From: Verrucomicrobiota bacterium
GTDB taxonomy: Bacteria > Verrucomicrobiota > Verrucomicrobiia > Chthoniobacterales > UBA10450
Direction: 5' to 3'
DNA: 64,000 nt
Assembly (NCBI GenBank): GCA_003218375.1
Contig: QHNH01000029.1
Span: forward strand, 1 to 64,000
Part shown: positions 16,775 through 26,743 of the stretch, in pieces
Layout: every line of letters begins with the position of its first letter
Position numbering within the stretch: the first letter of the stretch is position 1
The notes under the pieces: generated by a model
What the model saw: the letters and a program-made list of their open reading frames with translations, nothing else
The model's database searches: none
Told to the model about the DNA's origin: nothing
Position numbers and translations under genes: made by a program

Positions 16775-17499
16775 TCCCCCGAGCCGCTCGCCGGGACGAT
16801 CTCCTCGCGCGTGATGCCGAATGCGCGATTGAACTGGCGGGTGCCGGCCACGGCGATCCGCTGCAAGAGCCGCACCCGCGCTTCTTCCAGATTGTCGTGC
16901 CAGGCCGGTTTGCGGACCAGCTCAAGCGAACCATTCATTTCGGCGAGGACACCCCAGCCGGCAGGCACCTCGGCAGCGCGGAACAAATCGTTAGGCAGAA
17001 CCAGGAAAAACAGATTCGCGCAACGATAATGGACCAGGCATTCGAATTTCGTGCCCCCGTAGAGACGGTTTTGGAGCGCCGTGGTTTCCCGGAGAACGCG
17101 CCGGTAGCCGCGGTGCCCGATCGCATCGAAATCGTGCGAATCGTATTCAGCGAAGAGCGAATCGCCCGTGCGCAGAGTCGGGTAGTGAATACGCAGATGT
17201 TTTTCGAGGATCTCACGCCGGCGCGAGAGGGAGCGAAGACGTTCCTGTGTCATCGCGGTCTCACAATTGTCGCGGCGCAGATCCGGCAGCGCCTGTTTGC
17301 ATTCAAAAATCGCGGTCACGGTCTGTTCGCGCACACGCGACCGATACGCCGCGACGTCGGCGCGATAGCGGCATTGTGGCAAACTCACTTCCGCGGCACA
17401 GGCTGTGTAACGACTGGCTTGTGCCCAGAGAAGCGCGAGACGCTTGAGCCCAAGGTGCGCTTCCGTTTCGGCGCGGCGCGCGACTACTGGCGAGTCCAT
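16771..17499 (-). CDS. PD-(D/E)XK nuclease-like protein
   Basis: The 242-residue protein begins with an alpha-helix and then shows Glu37, Asp48 in YRADVAAYR and Glu66-Cys-Lys68 in AIFECKQ. This spacing fits the E-D-ExK core of the PD-(D/E)XK nuclease fold. The C-terminal half contains a long helix and a beta region (FECLVHYRCANLFFLVLPND) that I do not recognise. Similar stand-alone proteins could cut or repair DNA; the target is unknown. The start at 17499 is inside the hemB 3' end (16-base overlap), so it is probably co-transcribed with hemB. Confidence 0.6.
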   Translation of the reverse strand: MDSPVVARRAETEAHLGLKRLALLWAQASRYTACAAEVSLPQCRYRADVAAYRSRVREQTVTAIFECKQALPDLRRDNCETAMTQERLRSLSRRREILEKHLRIHYPTLRTGDSLFAEYDSHDFDAIGHRGYRRVLRETTALQNRLYGGTKFECLVHYRCANLFFLVLPNDLFRAAEVPAGWGVLAEMNGSLELVRKPAWHDNLEEARVRLLQRIAVAGTRQFNRAFGITREEIVPASGSGD

Positions 17500-18470
17500 T
17501 CGGCAAGTTCCTTTGCCCAATAGGTCACGATCAAATCGGCGCCCGCTCGCTTCAGCGAGGTCATGATCTCGAGCACCGCGGCGCGTTCCTCAAAACATCC
17601 CTTTTCCACGCCTGCCTTCACCATCGCGAATTCGCCGCTCACATGATAAACCGCCGTCGGTTTTCCGAAGCGCTCGCGCACTCGCCAGAGAATATCGAGA
17701 TACGGCAGCGCCGGTTTCACGAGCACGATATCGGCGCCTTCTTCGATATCGAGCGCGACCTCGCGCAACGCTTCCCGCGCGTTCGCGCTATCCATCTGGT
17801 AGGAGCGGCGGTCGCCAAATTGCGGCGGGCTCTCCGCGGCCTCGCGAAACGGTCCGTAAAACGCCGACGCAAACTTCGCCGCGTAACTCATGATGCCGGT
17901 TTCCTGAAAGCCGTTCCCATCGAGCGCCTCGCGGATCGCTCCGATCCGGCCGTCCATCATGTCGCTCGGCGCTACGAAATCCGCGCCTGCGGCCGCGTGC
18001 GACACCGCGGTTTTCGCCAGCAGTTCGACCGATTCGTCGTTCAAGACGTGGAAGTGGTCGCCGTCGATCCGAGTGACGCCGCAATGTCCGTGGCTCATGT
18101 ATTCACAGAGACAAACGTCCGTCATGACGACGAGCCCGGGACACTTCGCTTTGATCGCCCGCACCGCCTTCTGGACGATGCCGTTCTCAGCATGCGCGCC
18201 GCTGGCCGCTTCGTCCTTCTCGCGCGGAATGCCAAAGAGCAGCACCGCTTGCAAACCAAGATCGCGGGCGCGTTGCGCTTCATCGGCTACGTCTGCCAGC
18301 GCCAGTTGGAAAACTCCCGGCATGCTGCCGATCGCCTGCCGCGCACTCAGTTTTTCGCTGATGAAAAGTGGGAGAACGAAATCGTGCGCGGTCAATTTCG
18401 TTTCCCGGACGAGGTTGCGAACGCCTTCGCTGCGGCGCAAACGCCGTGGGCGTTGAACCAATTTTCTCAC
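17484..18470 (-). CDS. hemB: Porphobilinogen synthase (delta-aminolevulinate dehydratase)
   Basis: HemB condenses two 5-aminolevulinate molecules to porphobilinogen in haem and tetrapyrrole synthesis. The 328-residue protein has the usual features: RRLRRSEGVRNLVRET near the N-terminus, the zinc-type cysteine loop DVCLCEYMSHGHCG, SYAAKFASAFYGPFR with one active-site Lys, and VLVKPALPYLDI with the Schiff-base Lys. The start is a GTG at 18470. It is followed by the overlapping nuclease-like gene. Confidence 0.96.
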   Translation of the reverse strand: MRKLVQRPRRLRRSEGVRNLVRETKLTAHDFVLPLFISEKLSARQAIGSMPGVFQLALADVADEAQRARDLGLQAVLLFGIPREKDEAASGAHAENGIVQKAVRAIKAKCPGLVVMTDVCLCEYMSHGHCGVTRIDGDHFHVLNDESVELLAKTAVSHAAAGADFVAPSDMMDGRIGAIREALDGNGFQETGIMSYAAKFASAFYGPFREAAESPPQFGDRRSYQMDSANAREALREVALDIEEGADIVLVKPALPYLDILWRVRERFGKPTAVYHVSGEFAMVKAGVEKGCFEERAAVLEIMTSLKRAGADLIVTYWAKELAEWTRQ

Positions 18471-18557
18471 GGGCCGAGGCTACGCACTTGATGGTGCCGT
18501 CGCAAGTCCGCCGGGAACTTGACGCCGTGCCGCCTTCCGGCCTGAATGCGATGAGCC

Positions 18558-19334
18558 ATGCGCGCGACCGGAAGAGTCACGACTGATTACCTGCTGATCG
18601 ATATCAGCAATTCCTTCGTGAAGCTGGCGTTCGCGACAACGGAAAAAATTGGCAAATCGACTCGGCTGCCAACCGGCAAACTCACGGTGGCGGCGATGCG
18701 GCGAATTCTGCGCGGACGCAAAGTAGGAACGATAGTCGTTTCCTCTGTTGTTCCGAAGAAGAACAAGGCCATCTCGACTGCTGCCGGATCGACGCGCGTG
18801 TTGTTCCTCAATCCGAAACTCGATCTCGGCGTCGGCATCGATTATCCACGGCCGCGAATGATCGGTGCCGATCGGCTGGCAAACGCGGCGGCAGTCGCGC
18901 AGTTGTATGGCGCGCCCGCGATCGTGGTGGACTTTGGGACCGCGGTAACGTTCGACGTGGTTTCCGCCGCCGGCGATTATGTCGGTGGTGTGATCGCGCC
19001 CGGTCTCGAAGTGATGACAAACTATCTTTATCAACGAACCGCGTTACTGCCGAAGCTGACCTTGCAGGAACCGCCGCGCGCAATCGGAAAGACAACACGT
19101 GACGCGATGATGTCCGGCGCGGTTTTCGGTTATCGCGGTTTGGTCCATGAGATCCTGACGCGGCTCATGGCGGAAAATTTTCCACGAAACAAACCGCGGA
19201 TCATCGCCACCGGCGGCTACGCGCAGTTGATTGCGCGCAAATTGCCGGAGATCGAGGCCGTCCATCCGAACCTGACGCTGGAAGGTTTGCGGATCGTGGC
19301 GAACCGAAATACGGACCCGAATAGCCCTCGGTAG
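18558..19334 (+). CDS. coaX: Type III pantothenate kinase
   Basis: CoaX phosphorylates pantothenate, the first step of coenzyme A synthesis. The 258-residue protein shows the phosphate motif as DISNSF (the family usually has DIGNT, so Gly is Ser), GADRLANAAA, VDFGTAVTFDVV and GGVIAPGLEVM. The C-terminal part matches the usual length. The enzyme is a homodimer in the cytosol. It is divergent from hemB and lies 88 bases from it. Confidence 0.88.
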   Translation: MRATGRVTTDYLLIDISNSFVKLAFATTEKIGKSTRLPTGKLTVAAMRRILRGRKVGTIVVSSVVPKKNKAISTAAGSTRVLFLNPKLDLGVGIDYPRPRMIGADRLANAAAVAQLYGAPAIVVDFGTAVTFDVVSAAGDYVGGVIAPGLEVMTNYLYQRTALLPKLTLQEPPRAIGKTTRDAMMSGAVFGYRGLVHEILTRLMAENFPRNKPRIIATGGYAQLIARKLPEIEAVHPNLTLEGLRIVANRNTDPNSPR

Positions 19335-19447
19335 ACCGGACGTAACTCGCAGCCAGGGAGAGTTTTCCGGGAAAAGTGAATTTTCGCGGGGAGAACGGCA
19401 AAATTGGCTTGTCTTTCGGCGCGGCGATAGCTTGTATGCCTCTTTGC

Positions 19448-22400
19448 ATGAACATTAGGAAATTCGCGACGATTACGGTCCTGGTTATTAGTTCTTTCGC
19501 GGCGACGAATGTTGCCCCCACCAAGGCGGAGCTCGAGTCGATGTACGACAAGGCCTTCCGTGAATTCAATGCCGCCAAGAATTTGCGCGGCGTCATCCTG
19601 ATGCGCCAGGCCGAATACGACCAGGCGGAGGCAGCGCTTCAAAAAGCGCTCGCGACCGATCCGAAATTCTGGAACGCCCGTTTCAACCTCGCGGAAATTC
19701 CGTTTTTGCGGAAAGAGTGGGCGGAAGCGCGGAAGCGTTTTGAAGGATTGCTCCAGGGAAATACTTCCGAGCTCCAGGGCGAAGCCGCCCAACTTATCCA
19801 ATACAAAATTCTCCTGACCTACCTGCTCGAAGGAAAGGAGAACATGGTCGATTCCATTCTCGCGAAGTTTGAGCTCACGCCCGATACACCGGCGGTCACG
19901 TATTCGAATGCCGCCGTAGCGTTCCAACACAAGAACGAAAAGGAAGCGAAAGACCTGATCGCGGCCGGCGAGAAAAAGTTTTCGCCCCAGCTCAACAAAC
20001 TCTTCGCGGAATCGTTCTACGAGATCGGCTGGATGCAAAAGCCGGCCGGGCAGACTCGCCCGGAGCTGGAAATAACGACCGCCGCTGACCGCGCCGCGAA
20101 GGCGAAGGCGATTGCGGCGGAGAAGTTCGAGCAGGCGGAGCAGGCCTTTCAACAGCGCGACTACACCGCGGCCAAACGGCTGATCGACGAAGCGGATGCG
20201 GCCGACCCGAATCAGCCCGCGACCATCAATCTGCGCGGCGAAATTTTGCTGGCGCAAAAGGATTTCGACGGTGCCGAAAACGCGTTCAAGCAAGCGGCGA
20301 AGATCGATCCGAAATTCCGCGAGGCGCAATACAACCTGGCCCAGATCCCGTTCAAGAAAAAGGAATACACGAAAGCGCGCGATCGTTTTGAGGCGCTCTT
20401 CAATAACACGCCCGCGCCCGGCGGCGATAAGAACCAGGCGGCCCAGATCATCAAGTTCAAGATTTACCTCACGCTCCTGCTCGAAGGCAAAGACAGCCGC
20501 GCCCAAAAGATGATGGAGCAGTTCCAGTTCACCGGCGACACGCCGGCGCTCTACTACGCGCAAGCGGCCTGGGAGTTCAAACATAACAACACCGCGAAAG
20601 CGAACGACTGGATCGTTTCGGCGAAGAAGATTTATTCGCCCGCGCTCAACCTGGTGTTCGCCGATTCGTTCTACGATGTGGGCTGGCTCCAGGCGCCGCA
20701 AAATGTCGCCGCTGTTCCTGTGAGCCCATCGAAGGAAGTGGCCAAGACGGAAACGGCCCCGCCGTCAATCGAGCCGAGCCCAATCCCGGCGCCGGCCATC
20801 GCGTTGAACAAGATCCCGAAGGCCCCGGAGATCGCGCCGCCAAAATCCACCACGGAAACGACGACGCAGCCGCCAGCCTCGCAGCCGCTGGCGAAGAACG
20901 AAAAGCCGCCCGCCCCGGTCACGACGAATTCACCGAGCGTGGAGATGCCGTCCGCCGCGAATGCACTGCCGTCCGAGACGCGCGCGCCATTGCCGAAGGA
21001 ACCTGAGACGACGACGCAACCCGCCTCGAGTCCGGCGACCAGTCCTGCGACGTCGAACGCGGTGACGCAGCAAAGCCCGGCGACCGCGCCCGCAAACAAG
21101 GGGCCGGCACCGGCGCCCGCAACAACCCTCGCGCCCGCGACCATTCAGCAATCGAACGTGACCGAAAGCACGAACGGCATTAATGCCAACACGCTGTTGG
21201 TTGGCGGCCTCCTGGCGGCGGGAATTTTGCTTTTGGCCTGGGTGGTGTTCTCCGAATTTCGCCGTCGCGTCAGTGTTTCCGTCTATCGCTCGCCCGCGCC
21301 TGCCGGCGGACCGAGGTTCGACGCGGTCGACGAGCAGGAAGCGGTCGTGGAAAAAATGGCCGCGCCCAAGCGCCTTGCAGGTGGCCCGCCACAGGTCTCC
21401 CTGCATCTGAAAGCGTCGGAGCCGTCCGTGCGCCGGGCGGCGGTGCCGTTTAGCAAGACAAGCCGTTCTTTCGGTCCGAATGGCGGCGCGATGACAGTCG
21501 GGGCCGCGGTCGAGAATCTCGTTCCGCGCGCGCCAAAAATTGAACCGACAGAAACACCGGTTGTCGAACCGATCGCCCAGGTCGCGCCGGAACCGGAAAA
21601 ACCGGTGGTTTCTGATTTCGACCGCGAAATTGTCTCCGCGCCGATCACGGAAGTCGCGGAATTCAGTTCCGTCGGCGAACCGCAGGTCATCGAAAGCGTC
21701 GAAGAGATTCCAGCAGCGCCGAAGGAGGAACCGGTCTTCGCCGAAACCCCGGTGTGGACCGAACCCGCCTGGATGCCCATCACGCCGGAACCAACCTGGA
21801 CGCCGACCGCGTTCGAACCTTCCGCGCCAGTGTTCGAGACGCCGGCGCCTATCGAAGAAATGGCCCAGCCGGTGGCCGAAACTTCTGCCTCGTTCGAATC
21901 CTTCAGCGAACCGGTCGTGATCGAGCCGGAGATTGCGCCGACGCCGGTCGCCGAAATTTCCGACTCAGAACCAGTTGCACAAGGGCCGCCCATCCCGTAT
22001 CAAGTTCCCGCGTTTGAAACCGATTCACCGATGGCTGAAATCACCAAACCAGAACCGGAAGAGCTCCCCGCGCACCTTGCCAAGGGCGTCGTTGCGGGCA
22101 CCTCGATGGCCGGAGTGGGTGCGCTTCGCCATTCTGTAGAATCGCCCTCGTTCGCGCCACAAGTCATATCCACCGAGCCTCTGGCTCAGCAGCCAACAAC
22201 ACCAGCTACCATGCCTCAACCGAACCAACCAACACCCGCTCCTTCGATTCGTCCCAGCCCCATGACCGGGGGCGCTCCTCAAACTCAAGCCCAACCCTCG
22301 AGCGGCATGCAGACCGCCGTGCAACTCACCTTCTCGTTTGAGATCGCGTCGCTCCAACTGACGCCGAGTTTCAAGATGGGTGCGCTTCAGCTCAAGCCCA

Positions 22401-22891
22401 CCTCGAAGATTGTCACCATGCGCCTCGCGCCCTCGCAGCAACCGCAACCGGCGATGAATCTCCAGGTCACGTTCGAAATCGCGACCGTGCAGGCGGCGGG
22501 CGGCGGCATCGGCCAGATCCGGCTCACGCCTTCGCAACAGCAGCGCCCGAGCGTGATCAGCTCGCCGGCGTTCAACATCGCAGGGCTGCAGCTCCTCTCC
22601 GGTTCGGAAAGCGGCGCCGTCCAGCTCACGCCTTCGCAGCAAGGCCAGGCCTCGGTCCACGTCACCGGCCGCTTCCAGATCGCGACGGTGGAATTCTCGC
22701 CCTCGTTCGAGATCGCGTCGCTGGTTTTGAATGCGACTTCGAAGAGCGTGTCAGTGCAATTGCCGGGCGCCGGGCCGAGCGCGGTCGAAGGCGCGCCCGT
22801 GTTTGACATTGCGAATGTCCAGATCACCGGCAACGGCGAGATCGGCATGATGCAGCTCAACGCCCAGGGCGCCGCGCCGAAAGCCGCGTAA
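19448..22891 (+). CDS. Large TPR / transmembrane / beta-repeat protein, unknown function
   Basis: The 1147-residue product is a modular membrane protein. Residues 1-25 resemble a signal peptide. Residues about 35-190 and 235-410 are two homologous TPR-containing halves of about 155 residues, an internal duplication. A Pro/Ala/Thr-rich linker reaches a single membrane helix at about 582-602. A long acidic Pro/Glu-rich region follows. The last about 190 residues (from 955) consist of about five degenerate units with the core FEIAxLQL...QLTPSQQ. Nothing in it resembles an enzyme. I infer a cell-envelope scaffold. The start at 19448 gives the best signal sequence; 19436 is also possible. It has its own terminator. 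Confidence 0.8.
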   Translation: MNIRKFATITVLVISSFAATNVAPTKAELESMYDKAFREFNAAKNLRGVILMRQAEYDQAEAALQKALATDPKFWNARFNLAEIPFLRKEWAEARKRFEGLLQGNTSELQGEAAQLIQYKILLTYLLEGKENMVDSILAKFELTPDTPAVTYSNAAVAFQHKNEKEAKDLIAAGEKKFSPQLNKLFAESFYEIGWMQKPAGQTRPELEITTAADRAAKAKAIAAEKFEQAEQAFQQRDYTAAKRLIDEADAADPNQPATINLRGEILLAQKDFDGAENAFKQAAKIDPKFREAQYNLAQIPFKKKEYTKARDRFEALFNNTPAPGGDKNQAAQIIKFKIYLTLLLEGKDSRAQKMMEQFQFTGDTPALYYAQAAWEFKHNNTAKANDWIVSAKKIYSPALNLVFADSFYDVGWLQAPQNVAAVPVSPSKEVAKTETAPPSIEPSPIPAPAIALNKIPKAPEIAPPKSTTETTTQPPASQPLAKNEKPPAPVTTNSPSVEMPSAANALPSETRAPLPKEPETTTQPASSPATSPATSNAVTQQSPATAPANKGPAPAPATTLAPATIQQSNVTESTNGINANTLLVGGLLAAGILLLAWVVFSEFRRRVSVSVYRSPAPAGGPRFDAVDEQEAVVEKMAAPKRLAGGPPQVSLHLKASEPSVRRAAVPFSKTSRSFGPNGGAMTVGAAVENLVPRAPKIEPTETPVVEPIAQVAPEPEKPVVSDFDREIVSAPITEVAEFSSVGEPQVIESVEEIPAAPKEEPVFAETPVWTEPAWMPITPEPTWTPTAFEPSAPVFETPAPIEEMAQPVAETSASFESFSEPVVIEPEIAPTPVAEISDSEPVAQGPPIPYQVPAFETDSPMAEITKPEPEELPAHLAKGVVAGTSMAGVGALRHSVESPSFAPQVISTEPLAQQPTTPATMPQPNQPTPAPSIRPSPMTGGAPQTQAQPSSGMQTAVQLTFSFEIASLQLTPSFKMGALQLKPTSKIVTMRLAPSQQPQPAMNLQVTFEIATVQAAGGGIGQIRLTPSQQQRPSVISSPAFNIAGLQLLSGSESGAVQLTPSQQGQASVHVTGRFQIATVEFSPSFEIASLVLNATSKSVSVQLPGAGPSAVEGAPVFDIANVQITGNGEIGMMQLNAQGAAPKAA

Positions 22892-22913
22892 GTAGAGATA
22901 GTTTCTTTTAGCG

Positions 22914-22944
22914 AACGAGGAGGCAGTTTCTGCCTCCTCGTTTT
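22914..22944. terminator. Bidirectional rho-independent terminator
   Basis: A perfect 13-base stem AACGAGGAGGCAG/CTGCCTCCTCGTT with loop TTT is followed by TT on the plus strand. It lies between convergent genes ending at 22891 and 22950. Confidence 0.9.
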
Positions 22945-22949
22945 GCGTA

Positions 22950-24065
22950 CTACTTTTTCGCGAACCGCGCGCGATTCAGGGAGCGCAAATTCGCCGGCAC
23001 GAATTCGCCGTCGCGCCGGATCAGCTTTCCATCGAACCAGACTTCGCCGCCGCCGTAATCCGGCCGCTGGATGTTCACCATGTCCCAGTGGACCTGGCTT
23101 CGGTTTCCGTTATCGGCATCGTCGTAGGCCTGACCCGGGGTGAAATGAAACGACCCGGCGATTTTTTCGTCGAAGAGAATGTCGCGCATCGGATGGAGCA
23201 CGAATGGATTGAAGCCAAGCGAGAACTCGCCGATGTAACGCGCGCCGGGATCGGAGTCGAGAATCTTGTTCAGCTTCTCCGAGTTGTTGCTGGTCGCTTT
23301 CCCAATCTTCCCGTCCTTGAACTCGAGGCGGATACTATCGAATCCGGTCCCCTGATAAATCGTCGGCGCGTTGAAAAGCACGTGGCCCTGCACCGAATCC
23401 TTCACCGGACAGCTGAAAACTTCGCCGTCCGGAATGTTGCGATCGCCGCCGCAAATCACCGAGCCGATGCCTTTGATGCTGAAGCGCAGGTCGGTCCCGG
23501 GCCCTTTGATTTCCACGCGATCGGTTTTGTCCATGAGCGCCTTGAGCGCTTTCATGCCCGGCTGCAATTTCCGGTAATCGAGCGTGCAAACTTCGAAGTA
23601 AAAATCCTCGAACGCCTCCGTGCTCATGCTGGCGAGCTGCGCCATGGAAGGCGACGGCCAGCGCAAGACCACCCATTTCGTTTTCTGCACGCGCCAGTCC
23701 GTGACCGGCCGCATCTTTTTCGCGACCAGTTTCATTTGCTCCGGCGGTACGTCGGATAGTTCCGTGATGTTTTGGCTGCCGCGGACGGCGATGTAAGCGT
23801 CCATTTTTTTCATCCGCGCCAGCTCATGGATCGCGCTGAGATTGAGCTGGCGTTCCGTCGCGTTGAGCGCGAGCTCCCGGTTCAGCCGGGCCCGGTAAAC
23901 CTGCGCGAAAGGAATCGCGCCCGCGTCTCGCGCCGCCCGCACCAGCGCGATCGTCATTTCCTCCGGAACATCGAACGTCTCGATGAGGACGGTTTCCTTC
24001 CGCTTCAATCGAGTCGAATATTCGACGAGAACCCTGGCGAGCTTGTCGTAGCGCGGATCATGCAT
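22950..24065 (-). CDS. M29-family metallo-aminopeptidase
   Basis: The 371-residue protein matches thermophilic-type aminopeptidases of family M29 (clan MQ), which release N-terminal residues with two Zn or Co ions. Visible motifs are [15 protein letters not shown] (Glu ligand region), [10 protein letters not shown] and [32 protein letters not shown] (His, Tyr, His and Asp ligands). I start it at 24065 ([12 protein letters not shown]), which agrees with family length and avoids overlap with rsmB. Cytosolic; peptide turnover is likely. Confidence 0.9.
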   Translation of the reverse strand: MHDPRYDKLARVLVEYSTRLKRKETVLIETFDVPEEMTIALVRAARDAGAIPFAQVYRARLNRELALNATERQLNLSAIHELARMKKMDAYIAVRGSQNITELSDVPPEQMKLVAKKMRPVTDWRVQKTKWVVLRWPSPSMAQLASMSTEAFEDFYFEVCTLDYRKLQPGMKALKALMDKTDRVEIKGPGTDLRFSIKGIGSVICGGDRNIPDGEVFSCPVKDSVQGHVLFNAPTIYQGTGFDSIRLEFKDGKIGKATSNNSEKLNKILDSDPGARYIGEFSLGFNPFVLHPMRDILFDEKIAGSFHFTPGQAYDDADNGNRSQVHWDMVNIQRPDYGGGEVWFDGKLIRRDGEFVPANLRSLNRARFAKK

Positions 24066-24105
24066 AGCCGCTAACGATTCCATCGCGGTCGCCGGATGCA
24101 ACCGC

Positions 24106-25350
24106 CTACCCTGCGTGGACAAGCTTCGCGGCGAACGCGCCATCGAATCCATCACGAAAGGGGAGCAGGGAAATCTGGTCGGCAAGTTTCAGAAACGGAA
24201 ATTCCTGGAGGATCGCGCGGACGACTTCCTCGTTCTCTTCCGGCTCGATGCTGCAAGTGCTATAGACAAGAACGCCCGCCGGTTTGAGCAACGGGATCGT
24301 GGCGCGCACGATGCCCAATTGCTCGGTCTGCATTCGCGAGAAGCTGTCTGGCGTCAGACGCCAGCGGAGATCGACGCGGCGCCGCATCACTCCGGTGTTG
24401 GTGCACGGGGCATCGATCAGGATGCGATCGAACGCCGCGGTCTCCGGAAGCGGATCGCGACACGTCCAGTCCTGTACGACGCAACGGCTGATTCCGACGC
24501 CGAGCCTTTCCAAATTTTCCTGCAAGGTCCTGACCCGGCTCGAATCGCGATCGCAGGCCAGAATGGATCCCTTGTTCTTCATCAACTCGGCGAGGTATCC
24601 GGTCTTCCCACCGGGTGCAGCGCAGGCGTCGAGCACCCTGTCGCCCGGCGTGGGATCGAGCAAAAGGCAGGCGGTCGCTGTGCTCGGATCCTGGATATAA
24701 CAGAGTCCATCGGCCAGCGCTTCATGCGGAATGGCCTTCAGGCGCACAAAGTTTTCCCACGCTGACAACGGTTCGGCCTCCGAGTGCTGCGCCAGAAACG
24801 CGTTCGTAGAAATCTTCAGTCGATTGATCCGCGCATAAATCGGCGCCGCACGATTATTCCAGTCGCAGAGCGCTTCCGTATTTTTCTCGCCAAAGTTTTT
24901 CACCCAGCGATCAACCAGGAATTGCGGATGCGATGTGCGGACGCTGAGCTCCTGTTCGTTCGCGTTGCGCAACAGGTCCGTTTTCCCGCGCGTGGCGTTC
25001 CGCAAAACGGCGTTGACGAGAGATCGGCTTTTAGGCTTGGCCAGCGCGACGGTCTCGAAAACTGCCGCATGCTCCGCAGTTTCGAGCAGGAACAGTTGAT
25101 AAAGGCCGAACCGCAAAAGATCGCGGGTGTCGCGATCGAGCCGTCCGGAACGAAGGCGATCGATCCAAAAATCGAGCAGCGTCAGGTTCCGCACGACGCC
25201 GTAGAAAAGCTCCGTGGCGAAACCGCGATCAGGCGCCGTCAAATCGCTCGAGCGCAAGAGGTGCGCGAGAATTGCGTCCGCGAATTGTTTACCCGTGCGC
25301 CATTTCTGCAGGGCGACGAGAGCGAGGCTTCGTGAGCTCGGCTTAGACAC
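24106..25350 (-). CDS. rsmB: 16S rRNA m5C967 methyltransferase
   Basis: RsmB methylates C967 of 16S rRNA with S-adenosylmethionine. The 414-residue protein has the NusB-like N-terminal domain ([24 protein letters not shown], about residues 1-130) and the NOL1/NOP2/Sun catalytic domain. That domain has [37 protein letters not shown] and the nucleophile Cys in [13 protein letters not shown]. The GTG start overlaps the stop of the upstream UDP-glucose dehydrogenase gene (TAGTG), so they are translationally coupled. Confidence 0.94.
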   Translation of the reverse strand: MSKPSSRSLALVALQKWRTGKQFADAILAHLLRSSDLTAPDRGFATELFYGVVRNLTLLDFWIDRLRSGRLDRDTRDLLRFGLYQLFLLETAEHAAVFETVALAKPKSRSLVNAVLRNATRGKTDLLRNANEQELSVRTSHPQFLVDRWVKNFGEKNTEALCDWNNRAAPIYARINRLKISTNAFLAQHSEAEPLSAWENFVRLKAIPHEALADGLCYIQDPSTATACLLLDPTPGDRVLDACAAPGGKTGYLAELMKNKGSILACDRDSSRVRTLQENLERLGVGISRCVVQDWTCRDPLPETAAFDRILIDAPCTNTGVMRRRVDLRWRLTPDSFSRMQTEQLGIVRATIPLLKPAGVLVYSTCSIEPEENEEVVRAILQEFPFLKLADQISLLPFRDGFDGAFAAKLVHAG

Positions 25351-26663
25351 TAGCCCGGCTTCACGCTGGCGCGGCCGATCGAGTGATAGTGGAAGCCGAG
25401 TTTCGCCATCGTCTCCGGATCAAACAGATTGCGCCCATCGAAAACAATCGGTGTCGTCATCTTTCCCTTTACTTCCTCAAGATCAACGTTGCCGAACTCC
25501 GACCATTCCGTCGCGATGATCAACGCCTCCGCTCCCTCGACCGCTTCCAGGGCTGAGCTCGCGAACTTCGCGCCGGCGATCGTTTCCACTTCGTGCGCCT
25601 TCTCCATAGCCTTCGGATCGTAAACCGTGACTTGCGCCTTTTCCTTCAGCATGTCGGCGACGAGCTCGATCGCCACCGAGGAACGGAGGTCATCGGTATT
25701 CGGTTTGAAGGCCAGCCCCCAGACGGCGATTTTCTTGTCGCGCAAAACCCAGAGCGTTTCCCGGATCGCTTTCAAAAAACGGTTCTTTTGGTCCGCGTTA
25801 ATTCGCTGGACTTCCTTGAGCAAAGTAAACGGCACTCCGAGCTGCTCGGAGATGGTGATAAAAGCCGCGATGTCTTTCGGGAAACAGGAGCCGCCATAGC
25901 CGATCCCGGCATTGAGAAAACTCCGACCGATCCGTTTATCCATCCCGATGCCGTCAGCGACTTTCTCGATGTCCGCGCCGCTGGCCTCGCAGATCGCGGA
26001 GACGGCATTGATGTAGGAAATCTTTAGGGCGAGGAACGAATTCGCCGCGTGCTTGATCAGTTCCGCGCTGTTGATGTCGGTCACAAGGATCGGCGCCATG
26101 AACGGCTCGTAGACCTTTTTCATGAGATCGACGGCGTGTTCGCTTTGCGCGCCGATCACGATCCGGTCGGGCTGCATCAGGTCGGACACCGCGCAGCCTT
26201 CGCGCAGGAATTCCGGATTGCTGACGACATCGAACTCGGCCCCGTGTCGGTTGTAACGCTTGATCGTTTCGCGCACCTTCTCGCCGGTTTTCACCGGCAC
26301 CGTGCTTTTGTCCACGATCACGCGATAACCGGTCAGGACATCGGCGATATCGCGCGCGACTTTCTCGATGAAACTGAGATCTACGCTACCGTCCGGCTGC
26401 GGCGGCGTCGGCACGGCGATGAAAACGATCTGCGAATTATCCACGCCTTCCCTGGTGCTGGCGCTGAAACGCAGCCGGTGCGCGGACACATTCCGGTGGA
26501 CGACTTCCTCGAGGCCCGGCTCGTAGATCGGGATTTTCCCGGCCTGGAGCGCTTCCACTTTGCGCAGGTCGCTGTCGACGCAGATGACGTTGTGGCCGAC
26601 GTCGGCAAAACAAGCGCCGGTCACGAGACCGACATAACCGGAACCGATAATGGAAATATCCAT
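25350..26663 (-). CDS. ugd: UDP-glucose 6-dehydrogenase
   Basis: Ugd oxidises UDP-glucose to UDP-glucuronate with two NAD molecules, for exopolysaccharide or LPS sugars. The 437-residue protein has the Rossmann start MDISIIGSGYVGLVTGACFADVGHNV, the catalytic cysteine in GYGGSCFPKD, GVDNSQIVFIAVPTPPQPDG and the C-terminal UDP-binding domain with IAVWGLAFKPNTDDLRSS. The gene is upstream of and overlaps rsmB. Confidence 0.95.
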   Translation of the reverse strand: MDISIIGSGYVGLVTGACFADVGHNVICVDSDLRKVEALQAGKIPIYEPGLEEVVHRNVSAHRLRFSASTREGVDNSQIVFIAVPTPPQPDGSVDLSFIEKVARDIADVLTGYRVIVDKSTVPVKTGEKVRETIKRYNRHGAEFDVVSNPEFLREGCAVSDLMQPDRIVIGAQSEHAVDLMKKVYEPFMAPILVTDINSAELIKHAANSFLALKISYINAVSAICEASGADIEKVADGIGMDKRIGRSFLNAGIGYGGSCFPKDIAAFITISEQLGVPFTLLKEVQRINADQKNRFLKAIRETLWVLRDKKIAVWGLAFKPNTDDLRSSVAIELVADMLKEKAQVTVYDPKAMEKAHEVETIAGAKFASSALEAVEGAEALIIATEWSEFGNVDLEEVKGKMTTPIVFDGRNLFDPETMAKLGFHYHSIGRASVKPG

Positions 26664-26743
26664 GGGAAATTTGAGCGCGGCCGATTAGCCGTTGCGCGAG
26701 AAGAAACGGGCAAAGCGCCCAAATTGCAATCGCGAACGCCGCC

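Noticed and set aside
19217-20701. Antisense open frame of 494 codons across the TPR region
   Set aside because: Arg/Leu-rich composition typical of shadows of Glu/Ala-rich TPR genes; no start context.
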